From contig NZ_JAJGNI010000008.1 of NCBI RefSeq assembly GCF_020781975.1, positions 1 to 64,000 of the forward strand: a stretch of 64,000 nt of DNA. Direction: 5' to 3'. Source of the DNA: Microbacterium schleiferi. Lineage in GTDB: Bacteria; Actinomycetota; Actinomycetes; Actinomycetales; Microbacteriaceae. The translations under genes and the position numbers were made by a program. Below, piece by piece: positions 53,700 to 62,112 of this stretch; the first letter of the stretch is position 1, and the number at the start of each line of letters is the position of its first letter. The notes under the pieces are model-generated. The model was given only the letters and a program-made list of their open reading frames with translations. It searched no databases and was not told the DNA's origin.

Positions 53700-54554
53700 T
53701 CACGCGTACTTGTAGAAGCCCTCGCCGGTGGCAACGCCGAGCTTGCCTTGATCGATGTAGGTCTCTTTCAGCCATGTGGCGAGCTTCTCGTCTCCCGTCG
53801 AGCTGTGCGTCAAGATGTTGTACGGCGTGGTGAGTCCGATCACATCGAGAATCTGCAGCGGTCCCAGGGGTGCACCGGTCGCGATGCGCCACGTCTTGTC
53901 GATGTCCTCGACCGAGGCGTAGCCGCCGGCGGCGAGGCCCATACCTGCGTTCAGCAGCGGGACGAGAAGAGTGTTGAGAACGTAGCCGGCCTTCTCCTTG
54001 TGAATCGCGATGGGCACCATGCCGATCTCGGTGGCGAATTCCTCGACGGTGGCGAAGACGGCGGGATCGGTCTGCGTCGTGCCCATCACCTCGGCCGTAT
54101 TGAATTTCCACACTCTGTTCGCGAAGTGCAGCGCAAGGAAGCGATCCGGCCGTCCGGTGAACTCGACCATGTCGGAGGGCAGCAGTGTCGACGAGTTGGT
54201 CGCGAAGATCGTTTTCGCCGGCGCCAGCTCGCCGAGCCTGGTGTACACGTCACGCTTGAGGTCCAGTACCTCGGGTACGGCCTCGATGACGAGGTCGGCT
54301 TGGGCTGCGGCGTCAAGGTCGGTGGAGAGCGTCAGACGCATCAGCGCGAGGTCGGCTTTACCGTCCTCGGCAGCACCGGGAACCTCGGCGCGGTACGTGG
54401 CGGCGAGGTGGGCGAAGCGTTCCCGTGCCGCGGCTAGCGCGTCATCGCTGATGTCATAAGCGGTCACGGCGAATCCGCTGTACGCGGTCTGGAACGCGAT
54501 CTGCGAACCGAGGACGCCTGTGCCCAGGACGGCGACAGTGGTGATGTCGGTCAT
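53700..54554 (-). CDS. 3-hydroxyacyl-CoA dehydrogenase family protein
   Basis: NAD-dependent beta-oxidation-type dehydrogenase, 284 aa. Rossmann motif [21 protein letters not shown], catalytic region [32 protein letters not shown] (His) and a C-terminal helical domain with [12 protein letters not shown]. It overlaps the tetR gene upstream by ATGA, so its expression is probably controlled by that repressor. Acyl chain preference is unknown. Confidence 0.92.
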   Translation of the reverse strand: MTDITTVAVLGTGVLGSQIAFQTAYSGFAVTAYDISDDALAAARERFAHLAATYRAEVPGAAEDGKADLALMRLTLSTDLDAAAQADLVIEAVPEVLDLKRDVYTRLGELAPAKTIFATNSSTLLPSDMVEFTGRPDRFLALHFANRVWKFNTAEVMGTTQTDPAVFATVEEFATEIGMVPIAIHKEKAGYVLNTLLVPLLNAGMGLAAGGYASVEDIDKTWRIATGAPLGPLQILDVIGLTTPYNILTHSSTGDEKLATWLKETYIDQGKLGVATGEGFYKYA

Positions 54555-55207
54555 GATTCCTTCTCTCCAGCGGGGATCGCCCGCTCGGCTGTGCGCGGCA
54601 CATCGGCTGCGCGGATGGTGCGCCGGTCCCAGCCGGCGACGATCTGCTCGATCTGTATCTGCAGCTGCGCGGCGAGGAGGTCACCGCCGGTGCTCGCGCG
54701 CACAAGAACGACATGCGCGCAGGCGAACACGGCGCGCGCAGCGCTATACGCGTCATCGGGAGGGGTCTCCCCCGCGAGCAGACGGGCGATTCCCCCCTCG
54801 AGGTCGGCGACGATGGCGAGTCCCTCGGCGCGATGCGGATCCGCCTCCCCGCCGAACATGAGCTCGCGCTGATACGCAGCAGTGTCGGCAGGGCGAGCGG
54901 CAGCCGCCGCAAGCGTGGGCGCCAGCGCAGTCCAGATCGCGGCCGTCGGGGGCCAGACGCCGGCGGCCTCGGCCAGACCGCGCTCGACGCAGGCTCGAAA
55001 GTCCGCGTTGAACACCATCAGCAGCAACTCCGCCTTCGTCGCCGCGTACCGAAAGACAGTTCCCGCGGCGACGTCAGCATGTTCGGCTATCTGCTGGGTC
55101 GTCACCTCGGCGTAACCGTGCTCCGCAAATAGGGTACGTGCGGCGGTGAAGATGCGCGCACGCTTCTGGAGCTTGCTGCGTTCTCGGCGGCCTTGTTCTG
55201 CGGTCAT
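54551..55207 (-). CDS. TetR/AcrR-family regulator
   Basis: Repressor of 218 aa. N-terminal HTH about residues 15-60: IFTAARTLFAEHGYAEVTTQ, then IAEHADVAAGTVFRYAATKAELL. The C-terminal ligand domain is not assignable. It is co-translated with the downstream 3-hydroxyacyl-CoA dehydrogenase, suggesting an acyl-CoA or fatty-acid ligand by analogy. A strong inverted repeat covers its start (55206-55241). Confidence 0.92.
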   Translation of the reverse strand: MTAEQGRRERSKLQKRARIFTAARTLFAEHGYAEVTTQQIAEHADVAAGTVFRYAATKAELLLMVFNADFRACVERGLAEAAGVWPPTAAIWTALAPTLAAAAARPADTAAYQRELMFGGEADPHRAEGLAIVADLEGGIARLLAGETPPDDAYSAARAVFACAHVVLVRASTGGDLLAAQLQIQIEQIVAGWDRRTIRAADVPRTAERAIPAGEKES

Positions 55208-55241
55208 AATGAGTAGCCTCAGAAATGAGTCTACTCATTAT
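55206..55241. promoter_or_regulatory. TetR operator region with repeated ATGAGT half-sites
   Basis: Perfect 11-bp arms at 55206-55216 and 55231-55241 (ATAATGAGTAG and its complement) flank a second palindrome, ATGAGT-CT-ACTCAT (55225-55238). The repressor start codon (55207) lies within it. Autorepression is likely. Confidence 0.7.
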
Positions 55242-55248
55242 TCGTCCG

Positions 55249-55710
55249 TCAGCCGTCGGCGTGGCCGGCGATGATGTCGATCAGCAGATCGGTCGCACGT
55301 GCGTAGCCGGTCACACCTTCGCCCACCACGTGGACGGCGGCGATGTCGCGGATGTACGAATAGTGACGGAATTCCTCGCGTGCGTACACGTCCGAGATGT
55401 GGACCTCGGCGACCGGCAGCGCGACGCCCGAGAGAGCGTCACGTAGCGACACCGACGTATGAGTCAACCCGCCGGGATTGATCACGATTCCGGCGCAATC
55501 CTCTCGAGCTGCGTGGATGGCGTCGATGAGCACGCCCTCGTGGTTCGACTGCAGTGCACGCACCTCGAAGCCGGATGCGGCGGCCGTCCGCGAGACGAGA
55601 GCTTCGACATCCGCGAGTGTCTCTCGTCCGTACACGTCGGGCTCGCGGGTCCCGAGCAGATTCAGATTCGGTCCGTTGAGCAGCAGGAGCCGGCGCGGAG
55701 TTGACGTCAC
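55249..55710 (-). CDS. aroQ: 3-dehydroquinate dehydratase, type II
   Basis: Third shikimate step, dodecameric type II enzyme, 153 aa. LLLLNGPNLNLLGTREPDVYG with the catalytic Tyr, QSNHEGVLIDAIH, INPGGLTHTSVSLRDAL and EVHISDVYAREEFRHYS (catalytic His) are all present. It ends the aro group, five bases past the GNAT gene on the same strand. Confidence 0.96.
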   Translation of the reverse strand: MTSTPRRLLLLNGPNLNLLGTREPDVYGRETLADVEALVSRTAAASGFEVRALQSNHEGVLIDAIHAAREDCAGIVINPGGLTHTSVSLRDALSGVALPVAEVHISDVYAREEFRHYSYIRDIAAVHVVGEGVTGYARATDLLIDIIAGHADG

Positions 55711-55714
55711 GGTG

Positions 55715-56272
55715 TCACTCTATTGCCCGGCGCATTTCGAGCTCGCGCCCGATCGAGCTCACGAGCGTGACGCCGGTCGGTGTGAATCCGATCCGCGCAT
55801 AAGCACGCTGTGCGCGCAGATTGTCACGGTGGACATCCAGTGTCAGAGCGTCATGCCCGCGTTCTGCGGCCCATGCTGACGCGGCGTCAATGAGATCGCC
55901 GAGCAGTCCCCGCCCGCGGAGTCCGGGGTCGATGTACACGCCGACCACATCTGCGCGCGGCGCCGTGAGGGCGCGGCCGAGGTGGTCGATGTCGCCGGAG
56001 GCACGCAGCAGCACGGTCGCGGTGCCGATCCAGCGCTCACCGGCAGCGATGGCTACGAACTGTGCAGCATTCTCGCCGAGGGCACCGCCTGCCGTTCGCT
56101 CCCGCCAGAAGGAGTCTTCTCGGGCGAGTTCTTCGTCTTGGGTGGTGAGGAATGCCAGCGCCGCGTCCGGGTCGCCGGTCGCACGGATACGCAGGTCGCG
56201 CACGTCTGCCCATTCGTGCAGCTGGACTCGACGTACTTCGTATTGCGCTGCCGGACGCGGCAGGTCGCGCAC
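55715..56272 (-). CDS. GNAT-family N-acetyltransferase
   Basis: Acetyl-CoA-dependent acetyltransferase, 185 aa. Motif A is VVGVYIDPGLRGRGLLGDLIDAA (R/Q-x-x-G-x-G/A form), with AQRAYARIGFTPTGV as motif B. GTG 56272 shares one base with the aroB stop (TAGTG), which decides the start. The substrate is unknown. Its place between aroB and aroQ may be only transcriptional convenience. Confidence 0.88.
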   Translation of the reverse strand: MRDLPRPAAQYEVRRVQLHEWADVRDLRIRATGDPDAALAFLTTQDEELAREDSFWRERTAGGALGENAAQFVAIAAGERWIGTATVLLRASGDIDHLGRALTAPRADVVGVYIDPGLRGRGLLGDLIDAASAWAAERGHDALTLDVHRDNLRAQRAYARIGFTPTGVTLVSSIGRELEMRRAIE

Positions 56273-57348
56273 TACTCGGCGACCTCCTGATAGGCGGCGA
56301 ACAACAGGGATTCGTCGGGGGCCTGCAGCACGGTGGGGCGGGCGATGTCGTCGAGGACGATGAAGCGCAACATGCTCCCCCGCGTCTTCTTGTCGCGTTG
56401 CATCGTCGAGAGCAGCTGCTGCCATGCGCCCGCTCGATAGGTGGTGGGCAGACCGAGCGAGGTCAGGATGTCGCGGTGTCGCTGGGCGGCATCGTCGGAA
56501 AGGCGCCCGGCAAGCCGAGAGAGTTCAGCGGCGAACACCATGCCGATCGAGATCGCGGCCCCGTGGCGCCACTGATACCGCTCGGTGTGCTCGATGGCGT
56601 GACCGAGGGTGTGACCGTAGTTGAGGACCTCGCGAAGGCCGGCCTCGCGCAGGTCCTCGGAGACCACTCGCGCCTTCATCCCGATCGCCAGCTCGATACA
56701 CCGTCGGAACGATGCGGATGCCGGATCTGTGGCGGCATCCGGGTCCTGCTCGATCAGCTCGAGGATCTCCGGATGCCAGATGAAGCCGGCCTTCACGACT
56801 TCGGCGAATCCCGCGACGGTCTCGTTGCGGGAGAGCGTTTCGAGGAGGTCGAGGTCGCAGACGACGGCGGTCGGTGGCCAGAAGGCGCCCACCAGGTTCT
56901 TTCCTTCGGCCGTGTTGATGCCGGTCTTTCCGCCGACCGCCGCGTCGACCATGCCGAGTACCGTCGTCGGGATCTGGACCACGGCCACCCCGCGCAGCCA
57001 GGTCGCCGCGACGAAGCCCGCGAGATCAGTGACCGCTCCCCCGCCGAAGCCGACGACGGCATCGGTGCGAGTGAAGTTCGCCTGCCCCATCACCTGCCAG
57101 CAGAACGCGGCTACCTCGACGCGCTTGCCGGCCTCGGCGTCGGGCACCTCGGCGAGAAGCACCTGTCGCTCCCCTTGAAGGCGTCCTCGGAGTTCCTCGG
57201 CCTGTGCTGACAGTGTCGGCGGGTGCACGATGAGTACCCGCTGGGCGGCTGCCGGGAGGGCCTGCGCAACCGAATCCAGGATGCCGCGCCCGATCGTGAT
57301 GTCGTAGGGGTTGTCGCCGGTGACGGCGATCGTCGTCGGAGGGGTCAT
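56272..57348 (-). CDS. aroB: 3-dehydroquinate synthase
   Basis: Second shikimate step from DAHP, NAD and zinc dependent. 358 aa. GFGGGAVTDLAGFVAATWLRG (NAD site), TTVLGMVDAAVGGKTGIN and zinc-ligand helix LNYGHTLGHAIEH are intact. ATG 57348 overlaps the aroK stop by ATGA. Confidence 0.96.
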   Translation of the reverse strand: MTPPTTIAVTGDNPYDITIGRGILDSVAQALPAAAQRVLIVHPPTLSAQAEELRGRLQGERQVLLAEVPDAEAGKRVEVAAFCWQVMGQANFTRTDAVVGFGGGAVTDLAGFVAATWLRGVAVVQIPTTVLGMVDAAVGGKTGINTAEGKNLVGAFWPPTAVVCDLDLLETLSRNETVAGFAEVVKAGFIWHPEILELIEQDPDAATDPASASFRRCIELAIGMKARVVSEDLREAGLREVLNYGHTLGHAIEHTERYQWRHGAAISIGMVFAAELSRLAGRLSDDAAQRHRDILTSLGLPTTYRAGAWQQLLSTMQRDKKTRGSMLRFIVLDDIARPTVLQAPDESLLFAAYQEVAE

Positions 57349-57896
57349 GACTGTTCCTTCGCGGTGTCGCATGGTTCGGATGACGCTGCACGCGGGCGTG
57401 CCCAAGCGACGATCTCGTCCACAACGTGCTGCAGGGGGCCGGTCGAGGTGTCGATCGTGATGTCGGCGACGCTCTCATACAGGGGACGACGCTCCTGCCA
57501 GATGCGCCGCCACCGCTCCATGGGGTCCTCACCGGTCAGGAGCGGGCGCGCGGTTCCCTGAATCCGCCCCGCCACGACGCGAGGGTCGACAGTGAGCATC
57601 ACGACATCGCATGTCGCCAGATCCGCACGAGTGTCGGCATTCAACACTGCACCGCCGCCGAGCGACACGACAACACCGCCCCACCCAAGGGCGTTCTGGA
57701 TTGCCTCACGCTCCCAGGCACGGAACGTCGACTCGCCGTGGGTTTCGAAGATCTGCTCAATCGGCCCATGCTCGCGCTGGATCACGGCATCCGTGTCGAT
57801 GAACCTGATGCCCAACGCTTTGGCAACGCGACGGCCGATGCTCGTCTTTCCCGCCCCCATGGGGCCGACCAGAACGAGCGGGCTAGTGGGAGCCAT
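57345..57896 (-). CDS. aroK: Shikimate kinase
   Basis: Phosphorylates shikimate, 183 aa. P-loop [11 protein letters not shown] (11-21), substrate residues in FIDTDAVIQ and VVSLGGGAV, and the lid Arg in [15 protein letters not shown] 57896 lies inside the end of aroC (14-bp overlap). Confidence 0.95.
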   Translation of the reverse strand: MAPTSPLVLVGPMGAGKTSIGRRVAKALGIRFIDTDAVIQREHGPIEQIFETHGESTFRAWEREAIQNALGWGGVVVSLGGGAVLNADTRADLATCDVVMLTVDPRVVAGRIQGTARPLLTGEDPMERWRRIWQERRPLYESVADITIDTSTGPLQHVVDEIVAWARPRAASSEPCDTAKEQS

Positions 57897-59127
57897 CGCC
57901 GGTGAGAACCGCGGCATCCAGCAGCGAGTCGTCGCTTTCCGCGCTCGTTCGCAGCGTTCCAGGAATCGCGTCGAGGTAGGACTGCAGGTTGCGTCGTGTC
58001 TCAGCGACACTGTCGCCGCCGAACTTCTCAAGCACGACATCAGCGAGCACGAGGGCCGTCATGGCTTCAGCGACCACGCCGGCTGCCGGGACCGCGCACA
58101 CGTCCGAACGCTGGTGGTGCGCGCTGGCGGTCTCGCCGGAGGCGACGTCCACAGTCCGAAGCGCGTGCGGAACCGTGGCAATCGGCTTCATGCCGGCCCG
58201 GACCCGAAGCACCGTGCCGGTAGACATGCCGCCTTCGGTGCCTCCGGCGCGATCGGTGGCCCGGGCGATGCCGCCGTCGGTGGCGAACAGTTCGTCGTGG
58301 GCTTCCGAGCCCCGCCGCCGCGTGGTCAGGAATCCATCGCCGACCTCGACGCCCTTGATCGCCTGAATGCTCATGAGCGCTTGCGCTAGCTTGCCGTCGA
58401 GCCGGCGATCCCAGTGCACGTGGCTGCCGAGCCCCGGGGGGAGCCCGAACGCGAGCACCTCGACGACACCGCCGAGGGTGTCGCCGGCTTTCCGTGCGTC
58501 ATCGACTTCGGCAACCATCCGCGCTGAGGTCTCCGGATCGAAGCAGCGCATCAGGTCGGCATCCAGTGCCTCCACGTCATCCGGCGTGGGCAGCGGAGCG
58601 TCCCGGGGAGCTTCGACCGGGCCGATACCCACCGTGTGAGAGACAAGACGGATGCCGAGCTCTGCCAGGAACGCGCGGGCGATGGCTCCGAGCGCGACCC
58701 GAGCAGCAGTCTCGCGGGCGCTTGCGCGCTCCAAGATGGGCCGTGCCTCATCGAAGCCGTACTTCTGCATCCCGACCAGGTCGGCGTGGCCGGGGCGAGG
58801 ACGGGTCAGTGCTGCTCCCCGACCGCGCGACCTCTCGGTCAGTTCGACGGGCTCAGCGCTCATGACCTCGACCCACTTGGGCCACTCGGTGTTGGCGATA
58901 CGCAGCGCGATCGGGCTGCCCAGGCTCAGGCCGTGCACGACGCCGCTGGAGATCGTGAGTTCGTCTTCTTCGAACTTCATGCGGGATCCGCGCCCGTATC
59001 CCAGCTTGCGACGAGCAAGGTCGGCCTGGATCTCTGAACGGGAAACGGGCACACCGGAGGGAAGACCCTCCATGACGGCAACCAGTTCGGGGCCGTGCGA
59101 TTCGCCGGCCGTGAGCACGCGGAGCAT
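57883..59127 (-). CDS. aroC: Chorismate synthase
   Basis: FMN-dependent last step of the shikimate pathway, 414 aa. [56 protein letters not shown], and [17 protein letters not shown] are family blocks. Its product feeds tryptophan synthesis (trp genes at 28.7-31.5 kb). aroE ends four bases upstream. Confidence 0.97.
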   Translation of the reverse strand: MLRVLTAGESHGPELVAVMEGLPSGVPVSRSEIQADLARRKLGYGRGSRMKFEEDELTISSGVVHGLSLGSPIALRIANTEWPKWVEVMSAEPVELTERSRGRGAALTRPRPGHADLVGMQKYGFDEARPILERASARETAARVALGAIARAFLAELGIRLVSHTVGIGPVEAPRDAPLPTPDDVEALDADLMRCFDPETSARMVAEVDDARKAGDTLGGVVEVLAFGLPPGLGSHVHWDRRLDGKLAQALMSIQAIKGVEVGDGFLTTRRRGSEAHDELFATDGGIARATDRAGGTEGGMSTGTVLRVRAGMKPIATVPHALRTVDVASGETASAHHQRSDVCAVPAAGVVAEAMTALVLADVVLEKFGGDSVAETRRNLQSYLDAIPGTLRTSAESDDSLLDAAVLTGDGSH

Positions 59128-59131
59128 TGGT

Positions 59132-59971
59132 CTAGTCTCCCACGAGGCTCGCGCGCATCGCGCCGACGACAGCCGACTCGTCGCGAAGCGGAACCGCTGG
59201 ATCTCCTCCGACGAAGATCCGCACCTGCAGTACCGCCTGGTGCAGCAGCATCGCTTCGCCCGTATAGATGTCACGGCCGGCGCGCAACCAGGCTGCCTGA
59301 AGTGATGTCATCCCCTGCCCATAGACCACGTCGAACAACGGCCCGCCGCCGGAGGCAAGCGCGTCGGCGTCGGCCTCGGGCACCACCGCACCGCCCGGCA
59401 GTGCCGCAATCGTCAGATCGACCGGTACGGGCTCTGGTCGCGTGAGCGGGACCCCGTGAACGGACAGGCCCAGCCGTTCGCCGATCTCGCTGAGCGCGGC
59501 GACAGCTTCGGGCCGGCGCGCTGCAACCTCGATCTGGTCCGCACCGAGCTCGGCGACAGCCACGAGCGCGGATGTCGCTGTGGCGCCTGCCCCGACGATC
59601 CGGACGTGGCGCAGCTCGGCGATCCCGCAGTCAGCGAGGGCACTGACTATTCCGCCGACGTCAGTGTTGAAGCCGGAGGGCCCAGCGCCGGTCAACAGCA
59701 GCGTGTTTACTGCTCCCGTGAGCTCCGCGCGCGCGTCGCGGGTCACGGATGCCGCGAAAGCTGCTTCCTTCAGCGGGTAGGTGACCGATAAGCCTCGAAA
59801 GGTGTCGTCGAGCGAGGCCAGTTCTGTGGCGAACCCCACCGCCGTGACCCGGCGGCATCCGTAGGACCAGTCCAGGTCGAGTACGCGGTACGCGGCGGCG
59901 TGTAACTGGGGCGACCGGCTGTGCTCGATCGGGTCGCCCCAAACCTCCAGACGCGGAGGACGATCCGTCAC
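59132..59971 (-). CDS. aroE: Shikimate dehydrogenase
   Basis: NADPH reduction of 3-dehydroshikimate, 279 aa. [20 protein letters not shown] (shikimate site), [13 protein letters not shown] (catalytic Lys), [19 protein letters not shown], and the nucleotide-binding [19 protein letters not shown]. The usual N-x-T-x-P-x-K reads V-T-Y-P-L-K. GTG 59971 follows the mltG stop by one base. Confidence 0.93.
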   Translation of the reverse strand: MTDRPPRLEVWGDPIEHSRSPQLHAAAYRVLDLDWSYGCRRVTAVGFATELASLDDTFRGLSVTYPLKEAAFAASVTRDARAELTGAVNTLLLTGAGPSGFNTDVGGIVSALADCGIAELRHVRIVGAGATATSALVAVAELGADQIEVAARRPEAVAALSEIGERLGLSVHGVPLTRPEPVPVDLTIAALPGGAVVPEADADALASGGGPLFDVVYGQGMTSLQAAWLRAGRDIYTGEAMLLHQAVLQVRIFVGGDPAVPLRDESAVVGAMRASLVGD

Positions 59972-59972
59972 C

Positions 59973-61637
59973 TCAACATCCGGCGTCGGGGTTATCCGTG
60001 CACCACTGGCGCCACTGCTCGACGGCGGCGAGGTGGTCATCGTAGTTGGTCGTGAAGACCGTCTCACCGGTATTGAGGTTCACCGTGACGAAGTACAGCC
60101 AGGGGCCATCCTCGGGGTGCATGGCCGCGTCGATCGCGAGGTCTCCGGGGTTGGCGATGGGGCCAACCGGTAGCCCGTCGATGACGTAGGTGTTCCACGG
60201 ATTGTCGTCGGTCAGAGCCTCGCCGGAAGAACTCACGGTCCCATCGTGCAGTTCGCCGTAGCCGTACTGGGCAGTCGAGTCCATCTGCAGCTTCATGCCC
60301 TGATCGAGCCGGTTCTGGATGACGCGCGAGACCTTGTAGAAGTCGGCTTCAAAACGGGCTTCGCGCTGGATGATCGAGGCGATTGTGAGGATGCGCTCCC
60401 GATCATCGACAGGCACGCCTGCGGTATCCAAGGACTGGACCGCGCGGTCGACGAGGGTCTGAATCACCTGCTGCGCTGTCACGCCCGGGTCGAACGTGTA
60501 GGTAGCCGGGAAGAGCCAGCCCTCCAGCGGCTGCCCGCCCGCGGCAACGACAGCCTCGTTGACGGGAACGCCGAAGACACTGGGGTCGGCCACTGCGGCT
60601 TGGAAGTCTTCAAGCGGAATCGCCAGGCTCTCCGAGAGGATCTGGATCGACTGGTCGACCGTGAGTCCCTCGCGTAGCTGCGCAGTGTTCTCCATCCTGT
60701 TGGCCGGGTCGAGAATCGCCTCGAGTGCGGCAGCTGAGGTCATCTGCTGCTGCAGACGGAACACCCCGGGTACAAACGGCGGATTCAAGTCTTCGGCGAC
60801 GAGGTAGTCATAGAACGCGTCAGGCGTCTTCGTTACCCCGGCCTCGTAGAGCTTCGGTGAGATCGAGGCGCCGGTATCGCCCGAGACGATCGTGAGGAAC
60901 GCCTCACCGGTGGCCATCCCCTCCTCGTACTCCTGCGGCTCCTCCCAGCCCAACACCTCGCGGATCTTGTCCTCGTAGTTCGACCACACCCACCAACCAC
61001 CGGCCGCAGCACCGCCGAAGAGCACGAGCACGATGATGAGGGCGATCCATCCACCGCGACGGCGGCGACGGCGTTCTGCGGGCGGAGGGGTCATGCCGAT
61101 GTCATCCGTGGTGCGCTCTCCCGTGAAGAGGTCATCGAGGGTGCCGGCCGAGGCCGGCGCGGAACGATCCGCACGAGGGACGGATGTCGAGGTCGAGGTG
61201 AGAGTCTGGGTTGAGGCTGGCGGAGCTGCGACCGCGGCCCAGAAGAGCTCAGGTGGCACATCGTCGCTATTCGAGCCAGAGCCGGTCGCGCTCCTCGGCT
61301 GCGCGGGGAGCTGAGAAACCGACCCGGAGCTGCCGCTCGCGGCCGAGGCGCGCGCTTCGCGGGCTGCGCGTCGCGACGGCGGAGGTTGCGTGGGTAATCC
61401 CTCGGAATCGGGTACCGATGCTGGCTTTTCGCCCTGCGAGGGCGACGTCGGCTGACCGCTGCCCTGGTCCTGTGCGTGGTCTTCCGCCGCGGTGTCAGCG
61501 GGGTCGCCTTCGGTGTTCGCGGAAGATGACGGTTCTGACGATGAGGCTGCGCCTGCGGTGGGTCGCGAACGGCCGTCCGGGAGCTTCCCGAAAAGATCGG
61601 CGAACGGATCGTCGAACGGTGACGAATCGTCGGGCAT
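59973..61637 (-). CDS. mltG: Endolytic murein transglycosylase
   Basis: Cuts nascent glycan strands and sets their length. 554 aa. A long cytoplasmic region rich in Ser, Pro and Gln (about 1-180) precedes one membrane helix (about 190-215, WIALIIVLVLFGGAAAGGWW). LysM-like and YceG domains follow, with the catalytic Glu in SIIQREARFE (about 425) and MDSTAQYGYGE. It lies between ruvX and aroE, a typical actinobacterial order. Confidence 0.94.
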   Translation of the reverse strand: MPDDSSPFDDPFADLFGKLPDGRSRPTAGAASSSEPSSSANTEGDPADTAAEDHAQDQGSGQPTSPSQGEKPASVPDSEGLPTQPPPSRRAAREARASAASGSSGSVSQLPAQPRSATGSGSNSDDVPPELFWAAVAAPPASTQTLTSTSTSVPRADRSAPASAGTLDDLFTGERTTDDIGMTPPPAERRRRRRGGWIALIIVLVLFGGAAAGGWWVWSNYEDKIREVLGWEEPQEYEEGMATGEAFLTIVSGDTGASISPKLYEAGVTKTPDAFYDYLVAEDLNPPFVPGVFRLQQQMTSAAALEAILDPANRMENTAQLREGLTVDQSIQILSESLAIPLEDFQAAVADPSVFGVPVNEAVVAAGGQPLEGWLFPATYTFDPGVTAQQVIQTLVDRAVQSLDTAGVPVDDRERILTIASIIQREARFEADFYKVSRVIQNRLDQGMKLQMDSTAQYGYGELHDGTVSSSGEALTDDNPWNTYVIDGLPVGPIANPGDLAIDAAMHPEDGPWLYFVTVNLNTGETVFTTNYDDHLAAVEQWRQWCTDNPDAGC

Positions 61638-61638
61638 G

Positions 61639-62112
61639 TCAGGCGGGCTCCTCGGCGGGGGGTAGTAGCGCACCCGGTGGGCGGCCGGTGCTCTTCTCGA
61701 TGTCCAACGCCTGCTGCAAGAGCACGACGGCGGCAACCTGATCCACAATCGTACGAGAAGATCGGGTGTTTCTGCCGGACGCGCGTAGTGCGCTGTGCGC
61801 CGAGACCGTGCTGAGGCGCTCATCCAGCATCCGGATCGGAACGCCGATTCGCTCTCTCAGCTCGTGGGCGAAGGACTCTGCATCCTCGGTTGAGGCTGTG
61901 CGCTCTCCGCGGAGATTGATCGGTAGCCCCACGATGACTTCGAGCGGACTGACCTCGCGCACGAGGTCTATCAGGCGGCCGATCGTGCCGTCGCCGCGCG
62001 CAACCGTCTCAGTCGGCGTCGCGAGCATCCCGTCCGGATCGCACTGGGCGACCCCCACGCGGGCCTTGCCGACGTCGACGGCGAGACGGATGCCGCGGCG
62101 AAATCCGCTCAC
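61639..62112 (-). CDS. ruvX: Putative pre-16S rRNA nuclease / Holliday junction resolvase (YqgF)
   Basis: RNase H-fold nuclease of 157 aa. GIRLAVDVGKARVGVA (first Asp), VIVGLPINLRGERTAS, and MLDERLSTVSAHSALR (Glu), then RTIVDQVAAVVLLQ (Asp) give the metal residues. It overlaps the alaS stop by 4 bp and precedes mltG by one base. In E. coli the relative matures 16S rRNA. Confidence 0.94.
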   Translation of the reverse strand: MSGFRRGIRLAVDVGKARVGVAQCDPDGMLATPTETVARGDGTIGRLIDLVREVSPLEVIVGLPINLRGERTASTEDAESFAHELRERIGVPIRMLDERLSTVSAHSALRASGRNTRSSRTIVDQVAAVVLLQQALDIEKSTGRPPGALLPPAEEPA

